Positions 19,314 through 29,957 are shown, numbered from the stretch's first letter. The stretch: 64,000 nt of DNA from Planctomycetota bacterium (GCA_014584315.1 JACTNA010000027.1:62001-126000), one strand, 5' to 3'. The notes: a model not told the origin generated them from the letters alone. A program made the numbers and translations.

Positions 19314-19910
19314 ATGACCAGCACGAACCAAGGCTTCGCGGCGGGGTGTTGCGCCGGACTGACCGCGCTCTCGGGCGCGCTCACCGGCTGCATGAGCCAC
19401 CACAACGATCGAGCGACGCTCGGCGACAGCACCCGTCTCGAAGCGATCGACGGGCACTGGGCCGAGCCGCGCCCTGATCGCGTCGCCGACGCCCCGTCGC
19501 TGACGGGGCTTGACCGGACGAACTGGTCGGCCGTTCGCTTCGAGGCGGGCGTGGACGGCGTCTCCCACCGGCCCACCTACGCCACGCTGCACGCCGGCCC
19601 GACCGGCACGCCGAGGGCACGCGGCGAGTTCCCGACGCCGATCGCCGCCCTTGATCTCGAGTCCGGCGGGTGCATGGACGAAGTCGGGCACGGGTTCCTG
19701 GGATTCGGCAAGGCGGCAATCGAGGGCGTCGCGGTGGTCCCGGGGCTTTTCGTGTACCCGCAGTGGCGCACGGGCTGGAGCCCGAAGGCGTCGTGGCAGC
19801 GAGCGCCCGATCGGGCGAGGCTGCTCCCCGTTGAGGAAGTCGAGTCGAGCGAGCACGGCATCGCCGACGATCCTGCCGTCGGGGACATGTCCGAGGAGAC
19901 CGAGGAGTGA
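19314..19910 (+). CDS. Putative lipoprotein
   Basis: 198 aa. The N-terminus has a weak hydrophobic stretch ending LTGC, which fits a lipobox (Cys about residue 26). The rest is soluble and contains ALDLESGGCMDEVGHGFLGF and GLFVYPQWRTGWSPKASWQR. It ends in an acidic tail. Not recognised as a family. The ATG is preceded by TACGCT exactly 6 nt upstream (leaderless pattern). Its stop overlaps the possible GTG start of the rhodanese gene, so the two are cotranscribed. Confidence 0.7.
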   Translation: MTSTNQGFAAGCCAGLTALSGALTGCMSHHNDRATLGDSTRLEAIDGHWAEPRPDRVADAPSLTGLDRTNWSAVRFEAGVDGVSHRPTYATLHAGPTGTPRARGEFPTPIAALDLESGGCMDEVGHGFLGFGKAAIEGVAVVPGLFVYPQWRTGWSPKASWQRAPDRARLLPVEEVESSEHGIADDPAVGDMSEETEE

Positions 19911-20344
19911 AGGAGATGACGCTCGACGAGAACGGCCTGCCCGTGCGCTACCTGTTCCACGCCGACTTCGAGATGGCGCCGCGCGTGGCCGCACGTGAGT
20001 TGGGCGCCCGCGACGACTTTCTGCTCATCGACTGCCGCACGACCGAGGAGTGGGAGGTCTGCCGCGTCGAAGGCTCGATCCTGATCCCGCTGCACGAACT
20101 CGAGTCGCGCCTCGACGAGGTTGAGGACGCGCTCGCGGAGCGCGGCGCCGGCGAGGACGCGCCGATCGGCGTCATCTGCCACCACGGCAACCGCTCGGTC
20201 AAGGCCGCCCTCCTCCTGCAGCGTCACGGGTTCGCCGGGGCGAAGTCGGTCGTGGGGGGCATCGACCTCTGGGCGATGGACATCCAGCCGGGGATGCCCA
20301 GGTACGAACGCGAGAATGGGGTGTGCAGGATCGTCGAGGTGTAA
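19907..20344 (+). CDS. Single-domain rhodanese-like sulfurtransferase
   Basis: 145 aa. A complete rhodanese domain: ARDDFLLIDCRTTEEWEVCR, EGSILIPLHELESR, and the active-site loop VICHHGNRS with the persulfide-forming Cys and the Arg-Ser end. It closes with GGIDLWAMDIQPGMPRY. Such proteins carry sulfane sulfur. Two starts are possible: GTG at 19907, overlapping the previous stop, and ATG at 19916 with GAGGAG 8 nt upstream. The ATG may be the real one. Cytoplasmic. Confidence 0.9.
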   Translation: MKEMTLDENGLPVRYLFHADFEMAPRVAARELGARDDFLLIDCRTTEEWEVCRVEGSILIPLHELESRLDEVEDALAERGAGEDAPIGVICHHGNRSVKAALLLQRHGFAGAKSVVGGIDLWAMDIQPGMPRYERENGVCRIVEV

Positions 20345-20386
20345 AGGCTCGAGAGAGACCGGCGAGGGTCGGACGAACGACCCGGC

Positions 20387-20392
20387 TACCAT
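20387..20392 (+). promoter_or_regulatory. TACCAT element 6 nt before the alcohol dehydrogenase start
   Basis: TACCAT followed by GGCGCC and the ATG at 20399. No Shine-Dalgarno is present. This has the same geometry as other leaderless starts in the window. Confidence 0.5.
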
Positions 20393-20398
20393 GGCGCC

Positions 20399-21445
20399 AT
20401 GAGCACCCGCGCCTTTGCAGCACAGTCCGCGACGTCACCGCTTGGTCCGCACTCGATTGTTCGCCGCGAGCCGCTGGCAAGCGACGTGGCGATCGACATC
20501 CTGTTCTGCGGCGTGTGCCACACGGACATCCACTTCGCCCGCAACGAGTGGGGCTTCACGGTGTACCCGGTCGTGCCGGGGCACGAGATTCTGGGGCGCG
20601 TGACGGCCGTGGGCGCCGGCGTCACGAAGTTCAAGGTGGGCGACCTGGCCGCGGTGGGGTGCATGGTGGACTCGTGCCGAACGTGCCCGAGTTGCAGGCA
20701 GGGGCTGGAGCAGTTCTGCCAGAACGGTTCGGTGTTCACGTACAACGGGCCGGACAAGCACTCGGGCGGAATGACCTACGGCGGGTACTCGGAGTCGATC
20801 GTCGTCGACGAGGCGTTCACGCTCAAGGTGCCGGGGAACCTGGACCCCGCGTCGGCCGCGCCGCTGCTGTGCGCCGGCATCACGACGTACTCCCCCATGC
20901 GCCGCTGGAACGCGACCAAGGGCCGCAAGGTCGGCGTGGTCGGACTCGGTGGCCTGGGGCACATGGGCGTGAAGTTCGCGCACGCGTTCGGGGCGCACAC
21001 GGTCCTGTTCACGACCTCCCCGGGCAAGACGGAGGACGGGCGGCGGCTCGGAGCGGACGAGGTCGTCATCTCGAAGGATGCCGACGCGATGGCGAAGCAC
21101 GCGGGCACGTTCGACATGATCCTCGACACGGTCTCCGCGGACCACGACATCAATGCCTACCTCTCGCTGCTCAAACTGGACGGGACCCTGGTGCTGGTCG
21201 GCGCGCCCGCGCAGCCGCTCGCACTCTCCGCGATGGGGCTGCTGATGCCGCGCCGGCAGGTCGCCGGTTCGCTCATCGGGGGCATCGCGGAAACCCAGGA
21301 GATGCTCGACTTCTGCGGTCGGCACGGCATCGCGTGCGACGTGGAGGTCATCCCCATCCAGCAGATCAACGAGGCCTACGAGCGGATGCTGCGCAGCGAC
21401 GTCAAGTACCGCTTCGTGATCGACATGGCGTCGCTGAAGCAGTAA
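20399..21445 (+). CDS. Zinc-dependent alcohol dehydrogenase, YahK/cinnamyl-alcohol type
   Basis: 348 aa. Catalytic zinc ligands are in GVCHTDIH (Cys), VPGHE (His-Glu) and the Cys of APLLCAGITTYSP. Structural zinc ligands are the four cysteines of CRTCPSCRQGLEQFC. The nucleotide fold is VGVVGLGGLGHMGVKFAHAF. The arrangement and the NGPDKHSGGMTYGGYSESI segment match the NADPH-dependent aldehyde reductases of the YahK/CAD group, which reduce a wide range of aldehydes. Start from the leaderless -10 arrangement. It is convergent with the thioredoxin-like gene across an inverted repeat. Confidence 0.93.
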   Translation: MSTRAFAAQSATSPLGPHSIVRREPLASDVAIDILFCGVCHTDIHFARNEWGFTVYPVVPGHEILGRVTAVGAGVTKFKVGDLAAVGCMVDSCRTCPSCRQGLEQFCQNGSVFTYNGPDKHSGGMTYGGYSESIVVDEAFTLKVPGNLDPASAAPLLCAGITTYSPMRRWNATKGRKVGVVGLGGLGHMGVKFAHAFGAHTVLFTTSPGKTEDGRRLGADEVVISKDADAMAKHAGTFDMILDTVSADHDINAYLSLLKLDGTLVLVGAPAQPLALSAMGLLMPRRQVAGSLIGGIAETQEMLDFCGRHGIACDVEVIPIQQINEAYERMLRSDVKYRFVIDMASLKQ

Positions 21446-21464
21446 GCACGCGGCGCGCGCAAAG

Positions 21465-21492
21465 AACCGGGGACGCTCGCTCGCCCCCGGTT
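21465..21492. terminator. Inverted repeat between convergent genes, probable shared terminator
   Basis: AACCGGGG (21465-21472) pairs perfectly with CCCCGGTT (21485-21492) around a 12-nt loop, midway between the convergent adh and thioredoxin-like genes. The U-tract is weak on both strands (CUUU on minus), so the call is tentative. Confidence 0.5.
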
Positions 21493-21527
21493 CGGCAGCG
21501 GCCTGCCACCGCGACGGTTCGCGACCG

Positions 21528-21764
21528 TCAGCCCTTCAACGCACTCAGCGGGGCGCCGAAGTTGATGTGGAACGCAGCGCCGTCGACGACCAGAGCAGGG
21601 ACGGACTTCACCCCGGCCTTCTCGGCCTCCCCGATCCGGTCCTTCCGCTCGCCGAGGTGGACCACCTCGACCCTGAAGCGGCCCGGATCGAGCGAATCGG
21701 CGATCCTCCGCTCGGCCTCAACACAAACGGGGCAGCCGGCGTGGTAGAACGTTGCGGTCTTCAC
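21528..21764 (-). CDS. Thioredoxin/glutaredoxin-like small redox protein
   Basis: 78 aa. It begins with a beta strand and active site FYHAGCPVCVEAE (CxxC), then a helix, and the cis-Pro loop VKSVPALVVDGAAFHINFG. This is the minimal glutaredoxin-like fold. The GTG start at 21764 has GGAGG 5-6 nt upstream and lies 22 nt after the MarR stop, so both are one operon. A redox protein next to a cysteine-rich regulator suggests thiol or metal stress. Confidence 0.88.
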   Translation of the reverse strand: MKTATFYHAGCPVCVEAERRIADSLDPGRFRVEVVHLGERKDRIGEAEKAGVKSVPALVVDGAAFHINFGAPLSALKG

Positions 21765-21786
21765 GGGTTCCTCCTGGTGCAAGAGA

Positions 21787-22464
21787 TCACGAGCCGGGAA
21801 GGGCCGGGAGCGGACCGTCCGCGCCCGGAGACCTCCCCTCGATGAACAGGTGCCACAACCGCGGTCGAAGCGCCTCCCCAGCCGACTCGTGGTCGCGGCA
21901 GTCGATCCGGAGATCCGCGTCGCCGATCGGGGCGTCCACGAACGCGCAGTGGTGCGGTCGTTCCTGGTCGGCGTGCGCGTGCGGACGAAAGTAGATGCAC
22001 GAAGGGCACATGCGGGAATGTGGAATCTGCCCCTCTTCCTGCAGCGAGTGGACCATCTTGACAAGCCCACGCACGAACACGGCCCGCTCGTCGGCGTCGA
22101 GCGAGTCGATAGCGCGCACGAGATAGTCGGGCCATCGCACAGCCTGTTGGGCGACCCGGCGGCCCGGCTCGGTGAGGCGCACAAGCACAACCCGCCCGTC
22201 CGCCTCCGATCGCGACCGGGCGACGAGCCGCTTGCGCTCGAGGGCGGCGACGGCGTCGCTCACCGTCGGCTGCGACACGGCTACCTCGGCGGCGACGGCC
22301 GACACGGAGAGGCCGTCGCCACCACGGGCGTGCAGCAGGGCCAGGACCTGCGACTGGGTGGGAGTCAGCCCGCGCTCGCCCGCGTCCGCCCAGGCGTGGT
22401 GGCGCATGACCAGCCCGATCTTGGCGAGTCCGGCGGCGAGTCGTTCGTCGGGGCGGGCGGTCAC
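21787..22464 (-). CDS. MarR-family regulator with Cys/His-rich C-terminal tail
   Basis: 225 aa. Residues about 1-145 are a MarR winged helix: GLTPTQSQVLALLHARGG, then SVSAVAAEVAVSQPTVSDAV and the wing RSEADGRVVLVRLTEPG. Residues 150-195 add a tail with CPSC (153-156), HAH, HHC (171-173), and DCRDH (189-192). These are enough ligands for a metal or a redox-active disulfide. The GTG at 22464 (AGGGGA 6 nt upstream) is preferred over the ATG at 22482 because the predicted transcription start falls near 22487. It is autoregulated if the palindrome at 22481-22493 is its operator. Cotranscribed with the thioredoxin-like gene. Confidence 0.88.
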   Translation of the reverse strand: MTARPDERLAAGLAKIGLVMRHHAWADAGERGLTPTQSQVLALLHARGGDGLSVSAVAAEVAVSQPTVSDAVAALERKRLVARSRSEADGRVVLVRLTEPGRRVAQQAVRWPDYLVRAIDSLDADERAVFVRGLVKMVHSLQEEGQIPHSRMCPSCIYFRPHAHADQERPHHCAFVDAPIGDADLRIDCRDHESAGEALRPRLWHLFIEGRSPGADGPLPALPGS

Positions 22465-22480
22465 GGGGATTCCCCTATAC

Positions 22481-22521
22481 ATAGGACTCCTATACAATAG
22501 CGGCACGATCGGACACGTCAA
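22481..22521 (-). promoter_or_regulatory. Promoter and palindromic operator of the marR operon
   Basis: On the minus strand TTGACG (22521-22516), a 16-nt spacer and TATTGT (22499-22494) form a good sigma70-type promoter. Directly downstream, ATAGGA-C-TCCTAT (22481-22493) is a perfect 6-bp inverted repeat overlapping the expected transcription start. That is a typical autorepressor site. Confidence 0.7.
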
Positions 22522-22656
22522 GTGCCCCGGTGCGCTACGGGGCGCGGCCAGGCCGGCCCGCAGAAGGGCGGTCCGCGTCGAGCCGTCCTGTGTCCTTGAG
22601 GTCGCTTGAGCCGAGGCTCGGTGTGCGGGCGGCTGTCTGTGGCGCGCGGCAGCGGA

Positions 22657-25020
<2,364 letters not shown>

Positions 25021-25184
25021 GAGTGAGGTTCCCCACGTTGCACGGGTGCGATACGGTCGCGCCCGAGCCCGGACGCACGGACCGCGACGCGCCGATGCAC
25101 GGTAGGTCGGGAATCGGCCGTTGGGGCGTCGGCGGCGCGGAATCCGGAGGTCGGGGCAGCCCCGATCCGCGTGGGCGGTACCGT

Positions 25185-25213
25185 TTGAGCGGTTCGGCAG
25201 GGTTCGCTACGAT
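25185..25213 (+). promoter_or_regulatory. Promoter of the peptide ABC importer operon
   Basis: TTGAGC (25185-25190), a 17-nt spacer and TACGAT (25208-25213). Transcription would start near 25220, leaving a leader of about 74 nt before the GTG at 25294. Confidence 0.65.
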
Positions 25214-25293
25214 GCACGGTGGGGCCGGGGTGGGGGAGCGCCGGATCCGAACGAGCCCCGTGCGCCGCGAGAGCAACGAACGAGGAGGGTGTC

Positions 25294-27075
25294 GTGTCGA
25301 GACGAGCGAGCATCGCGGCCTGGATGGTCACGTTCGTCGCGGCGATCGCCTGCGCTTCCGCGCAGCCGGCGGCCAAGACGATCGCACTCCCCATGCGGAC
25401 GGACGGCCCCAAGAGCCTCGACCCGGCCGCTGGCTCGACCACCTACGACAACATGGCGGCGGTGCAGTTCTATGAAACGCTGCTGCAGGTCTGCTACTAC
25501 GACGAGTCGCGGTTCGAGCCGCTCCTCCTCGCCGAACTGCCCGAGCGACTCGACGACGGCAAACGCTACCGGTTCCGGCTGAAGGAGGGCGTCCGGTTCC
25601 ACGACGACGCATGCTTCCCGGGCGGACGAGGGCGCGCCGTCAACTCGGATGACGTCTTCTACTCCTGGAAGCGGCTCGCGGACAAACGCAACGGCCTGAA
25701 GAACTGGTGGCTGCTCGAGGACACCATCGTCGGGCTGGACGCCTTCAAGGAGGCCCAGAACGCCGCGCTGGACGCGGGCGGCTCGTTCGACTATGACGCT
25801 CCGGTCGAGGGCTTCGTGCGAGTGTCGGACCTTGAGTTCGAGGTCGTGCTCACGAAGCCGGTCTTCAGGTTTCTGTGGGTGCTCACGATGTTCCAGTCGA
25901 GCGTCGTGCCGCGTGAGGCGGTCGAGCGGTACGGGCAGGACTTCGCATCGCGTCCCGTGGGCACCGGGCCATTCGTGCTGCGAGAGTGGGTGCCCAAGCA
26001 GAAACTGGTCGCGGATCGGAATCCGAACTACCACGACTGCACGTACCCAGAAGCATCGCTCTGGTCCGAAGAGGATCGGGCCGCGGGGCTGGCCGAGGCC
26101 GCCGGGCAGCGGCTGCCGATCGCGGACCGCATCGAGTTCACGATGTACGTGCCCGACCAGCCGGTCTGGCTGGAGTTCCAGCAGGGGACGCTGGGATACA
26201 TCGAGTTGCCCTTCGACTACTTCAGTCAGGCCTTCAACCCGCGCACGAAGCGGATGAACGCGGACCTGCGCCGGCGGGGTGTCGGCTACCGGGCGGTGCC
26301 GCAACTGGACATGATCTTCCGCGCGTTCAACATGGACGACCCGGTCGTGGGGGGGTACACGGAGGACAGGAAGAAACTGCGCAAGGCGATCTCGCTGGCG
26401 ATGGACCTGCAGGAGTTCAACGACGCGTTCTACTCCGGCCTGTGCGTGGTGTACGACGGGCCGATCCCGCCCGGGCTGGACGGGCACCCGCAGGGCGGGC
26501 GCGTCGCCGGAGCGCCGCGAGGGCCGGACCTGGAACTGGCGCGGCGGTACCTGGCCGAGGCGGGCTACCCGGACGGGCAGGGGCTGCCCACCATCCGCTT
26601 CTACACCAGCCAGGGCGGCAACAACGCGGACCAGGTGGAGTTGCTGCGGCGTCAACTCGGCCGCATCGGCGTGCGGATCGACGTGCAACTGGTGGACTTC
26701 TCGACGCTCATCGAACTCGTGAACAAACGCTCCGCGCCGATGTTCAGTTTCGCGTGGCTGACGGACTACCCCGACGCCGAGAACAATCTCGCGCTCTTCT
26801 ACGGGCCGAACGAGTCGCCCGGCTCGAACCACTGGAACTACAAGAACCCCGAGTTCGACGCCATGTACGAGCAGGCGGTCGTGATGGGACCGGGACCGGA
26901 GCGGACCGCGCTCTACGAGCGGATGCGGGACATGGTCATCGACGACTGCCCGATGGTGGGGTCGCTGGCACGGACGCGGTACTACCTCACGCAGCCGTGG
27001 CTGAAGAACGCGAGGCCGACGGAGCGCTTCTGGAGTTGGTTCAAGTACCTTGACGTGGACGAGTCGAAGCGTTGA
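25294..27075 (+). CDS. Peptide/oligopeptide ABC transporter substrate-binding protein
   Basis: 593 aa. A signal peptide (about residues 1-24, ending ASAQPA) is followed by the SBP_bac_5 fold: PKSLDPAAGSTTYDNMAAVQ, RFRLKEGVRFHDDACF, AVNSDDVFYSWKRL and ending PMVGSLARTRYYLTQPWLKN. These proteins capture peptides or similar ligands in the periplasm for an Opp/Dpp-type importer. Compared with OppA there is extra sequence after the FHDD motif. The GTG at 25294 has GGAGGG upstream. It is followed by two permease genes in the same operon (35 nt gap, then an overlap). Confidence 0.93.
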   Translation: MSRRASIAAWMVTFVAAIACASAQPAAKTIALPMRTDGPKSLDPAAGSTTYDNMAAVQFYETLLQVCYYDESRFEPLLLAELPERLDDGKRYRFRLKEGVRFHDDACFPGGRGRAVNSDDVFYSWKRLADKRNGLKNWWLLEDTIVGLDAFKEAQNAALDAGGSFDYDAPVEGFVRVSDLEFEVVLTKPVFRFLWVLTMFQSSVVPREAVERYGQDFASRPVGTGPFVLREWVPKQKLVADRNPNYHDCTYPEASLWSEEDRAAGLAEAAGQRLPIADRIEFTMYVPDQPVWLEFQQGTLGYIELPFDYFSQAFNPRTKRMNADLRRRGVGYRAVPQLDMIFRAFNMDDPVVGGYTEDRKKLRKAISLAMDLQEFNDAFYSGLCVVYDGPIPPGLDGHPQGGRVAGAPRGPDLELARRYLAEAGYPDGQGLPTIRFYTSQGGNNADQVELLRRQLGRIGVRIDVQLVDFSTLIELVNKRSAPMFSFAWLTDYPDAENNLALFYGPNESPGSNHWNYKNPEFDAMYEQAVVMGPGPERTALYERMRDMVIDDCPMVGSLARTRYYLTQPWLKNARPTERFWSWFKYLDVDESKR

Positions 27076-27110
27076 GCGTGGCCGCCGCCCCGCAGGAGTG
27101 AGCCGCCGCC

Positions 27111-28088
27111 ATGTGGTCGTACGTCGTCCGTCGCGTCCTCTACAACGTGCCGATCTTCCTGGTGATCGTGCTGATCCTGATGGGCCTGCTGCGGATCAAC
27201 GATCCCGTGGCGGCCCGTCTGGGCAAGGTGGCGAGCGCGGAGGCCATCGCGGCGGAGCGGGATCGCATGGGCCTGAACCGCCCGTTCCCCGAGCAGTACG
27301 CCGATTTCCTGTGGGACTTCGCGCGGATGGACTTCTCCGAGCGCAGTTGGGACCAGGCCCAGACCGTCGGGCAGGTCGTCTTCCCCTCGATCGTGCCGAG
27401 CCTGTCGATCACCGTGCCGGCGCTGGCGCTTTCGGCGGGCGTCTCGATCGTGATCGGGCTGATCGCGGCCGCGAACCGCGGCAAACTGATCGACCGCGCG
27501 CTGATGCTCGGCGCGGTGCTGGGCATGTGCGTGAGTTACCTCGTGTACATCATCCTCGGCCAGAAGTTCGGGGCATTCTGGCTCAGCGAGCGCCTCGGCA
27601 CGCGCATCTTCGCCGTGCAGGGCTACGAGGACTGGACGACGTGGTCGCGCCCGCTCAACGCGCTTCGGACCTGGGCGCACTACTGCCTGCTGCCGGTGCT
27701 CATCAGCGTCGTCGTCACGATGGGCTATGACACACGGTTTTACCGGGCCGTCATCGTCGAGCAGGCGACCTCCGACTACGTGAGGACGGCGCGGGCGAAG
27801 GGGTGCGGCGAGCGGCGGGTGATGTTCAAGCACCTGCTCCGCAACGCCATGATCCCGATCATCACGCGCATCATGATCACCCTCCCGTTCGTCGTCGTCG
27901 GCTCGCTGCTCCTGGAAATCTTCTTCGGCATCCCCGGCATGGGGCGCACGCTCTACAACTCGATCATCAACAAGGACTTCCCGGTGACCCAGGCCATCGT
28001 CGCCCTCCTCGCCGCCATCTTCATCGCTTCGAACATCCTGACCGACGTGCTGTATGCGATCGTCGATCCGAGAGTGAGGCTCTCGTGA
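27111..28088 (+). CDS. Peptide ABC transporter permease, DppB/OppB type
   Basis: 325 aa, six predicted helices. The N-terminus WSYVVRRVLYNVPIFLVIVL is typical of OppB/DppB. The cytoplasmic EAA-type loop is YVRTARAKGCGERRVMFKHL, followed by RNAMIPIITRIMITLPFVVV and LLEIFFGIPGMGRTLYNSI. It forms half of the membrane channel of the importer. AGGAG lies 11 nt before the ATG. Its TGA overlaps the GTG of the next permease. Confidence 0.95.
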   Translation: MWSYVVRRVLYNVPIFLVIVLILMGLLRINDPVAARLGKVASAEAIAAERDRMGLNRPFPEQYADFLWDFARMDFSERSWDQAQTVGQVVFPSIVPSLSITVPALALSAGVSIVIGLIAAANRGKLIDRALMLGAVLGMCVSYLVYIILGQKFGAFWLSERLGTRIFAVQGYEDWTTWSRPLNALRTWAHYCLLPVLISVVVTMGYDTRFYRAVIVEQATSDYVRTARAKGCGERRVMFKHLLRNAMIPIITRIMITLPFVVVGSLLLEIFFGIPGMGRTLYNSIINKDFPVTQAIVALLAAIFIASNILTDVLYAIVDPRVRLS

Positions 28089-29482
28089 GCGACCGCCGGG
28101 ACCAGAGCGGCCAGCCGACCGACCTGCTCGCGGCCCGCGCGGGGCAGCGGCCGAGCGGCTTCTTCGAGCAGCCGGGCGTGCGGAAGTTCGTCCGAAACCG
28201 GCCCGCGGTCGGCGCGCTCGCGGTGATCGCAATCTTCCTGACGCTCGCGCTGCTCATCAGCATGCCGGGCGTGAACCTCGTTCCGCTGGAGCGGGCGACG
28301 GAGCGGGTCGGCCCCGACGCCGTGCCGGGCTTGTTCGTGCGGGCGTCGGACGAGAAGCGGGCCGCGTTCGCGGCGTTCTGGGTGCGAGAACTCGACAAGT
28401 CGCTGCGGGCGAGCGACCCGGAGCGCGCCGTCGCCGCCCTCGCGTTCGCCGAACGCCGAATCGCCCCGTCGGGCATCGACACGCTGCGCGAGCGGCTGGC
28501 CGAGGCGCAGGCGATGCTCGACGATCTCGACGAGGCCATGGGAGACGCCGAGGACACCCGCTTCGATCTCGACGACCTCGCGCATGAACTCGCGGACGCG
28601 GGCGAGCCGTCGGATGCGGCTCAGGAGGAGTTGCAACAACTTCGCGAGGAACTCTCACGGCAGGAGGCCGTGGTCCGCGAGCGGCTCGCTTCGCTCGAAG
28701 ACACGATCGAAGGGCTGTACCCGACGCCGGATGGGCGCGAGGGGCTTGTGTACCGCGTGCGGTTGCTCGCGGGCACCGACGGGCAGGGGCGTTCGTTGCT
28801 GCTACGAGCGGTCTATTCGATCAAGGTCGCGGTCCAGATCGGCGTGGTGACGGCCCTGCTCTCCGTGCTCGTGGGCACGATGCTGGGCGCGGCGGCGGGG
28901 TACATCGGGGGTCCGGTGGACCACGCCGTCGTCTGGCTCTACTCGACGATCTCCTCGATCCCCTACATCGTCTGGCTTGTGGTGGTCGCGTTCGTCGTTC
29001 GCGAAGTCGACTGGACCGTCCCGATCCTCGACAAGCAGTTGAACCAGACGCTCTTCCCGGTGTACGCGGCGTTCGTGATGAACTTCTGGGTCGGGCCGTG
29101 CCGAGTCATTCGAGGAGAGGCACTGAAGATCCGCGGTCTCGACTACGTGCAGGCCGCGACCGCCGTCGGGTGCGGGCGGTGGCGCGTGCTGCTCCGGCAC
29201 GTGCTGCCGAACACGACCTACCTTGTCTTCATCAACTTCTCCCTGCTCTTCGTCGGGGCGATCAAGGGCGAGGTGATCCTGAGTTTCCTCGGCCTGGGCG
29301 TGCAGGGGCAGCCGTCGTGGGGGATCATGATCCGCGACTCGCAGCCGGAGGTGGTCGTCGGATTCTTCTGGCAACTCGGGATCGCGACCGCGTTCATGTT
29401 CGTGCTCGTGCTGGCGTTCAACATCGTGAGCGATGCGCTCCAGGACGCGTTCGATCCAAAGCACGTGGCGGGCGAGACCTGA
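28085..29482 (+). CDS. Peptide ABC transporter permease, DppC/OppC type, with coiled-coil insertion
   Basis: 465 aa, about 150 longer than ordinary OppC. The first helix is at about 43-61. Next come about 175 residues outside the membrane, including a long charged coiled coil (about 133-215: LRERLAEAQAMLDDLDEAM, EELQQLREELSRQEAVV). The canonical GTDGQGRSLLLRAVYSIKV motif and five more helices follow. The EAA loop is YVQAATAVGCGRWRVLLRHV. The GTG start overlaps the upstream stop (GTGA). No ATPase genes (OppD/OppF) follow. Channel function is clear; the role of the coiled coil is unknown. Confidence 0.93.
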   Translation: MSDRRDQSGQPTDLLAARAGQRPSGFFEQPGVRKFVRNRPAVGALAVIAIFLTLALLISMPGVNLVPLERATERVGPDAVPGLFVRASDEKRAAFAAFWVRELDKSLRASDPERAVAALAFAERRIAPSGIDTLRERLAEAQAMLDDLDEAMGDAEDTRFDLDDLAHELADAGEPSDAAQEELQQLREELSRQEAVVRERLASLEDTIEGLYPTPDGREGLVYRVRLLAGTDGQGRSLLLRAVYSIKVAVQIGVVTALLSVLVGTMLGAAAGYIGGPVDHAVVWLYSTISSIPYIVWLVVVAFVVREVDWTVPILDKQLNQTLFPVYAAFVMNFWVGPCRVIRGEALKIRGLDYVQAATAVGCGRWRVLLRHVLPNTTYLVFINFSLLFVGAIKGEVILSFLGLGVQGQPSWGIMIRDSQPEVVVGFFWQLGIATAFMFVLVLAFNIVSDALQDAFDPKHVAGET

Positions 29483-29587
29483 GGCGACATGCGCGGGCCT
29501 GTCGGCACGGTCCCGGGCGCGCGTGCCACCGCGCGCGCAATGACAACGCGGAGCCGATGTGGCCCCGCGTATTTCGTCTTCGCCCAT

Positions 29588-29625
29588 AAAAAAACCCGGC
29601 TACCGGTCTTTCGCCCGCAGCCGAG
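29588..29625 (-). terminator. Orphan rho-independent terminator on minus strand
   Basis: On the minus strand CTCGGCT (29625-29619) pairs with AGCCGGG (29601-29595, one G-U pair) and is followed by seven U residues. No recognised minus-strand gene ends nearby; the closest upstream one, tsf, ends over 1 kb away with an oppositely oriented gene between. Confidence 0.65.
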
Positions 29626-29957
29626 TCATAGGAGGAGAGAGAGACAAGACAACGGAAACATGCCACGGCTTTCGGACGATGCCAGTGCAAAGGCAAAAAA
29701 ATCGGCACGATCGTGGCGACCGGCACGCAAGGCCTTGTTGCGCAGGTCCTTGGAGAAAGCATGGGCCGCGGAATCGTGGGGGTCGGTCTCGATGACGGCC
29801 GAACATTCACCGATCATCCGGCCTGTTTCGCGCCGGCGGGTGTCGGCAGGGCGGTCGGCAGGGCGGGTCGGTGGCCAGGCGCGAGCACCGCTGACCCAGC
29901 CTGCGCACCCCGCCGGGTTCAAGACGAGGAAACCGGCACCCATCCGATCAGACGGCT

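Noticed and set aside
22482..22521. Upstream ATG starts for the MarR protein
   Set aside because: They lie at or upstream of the predicted transcription start and inside the promoter/operator; the GTG at 22464 has its own Shine-Dalgarno.
29626..29817. 63-codon minus-strand gene before the orphan terminator
   Set aside because: No convincing ribosome site or -10 spacing and no recognisable family; recorded only as part of an unexplained stretch.
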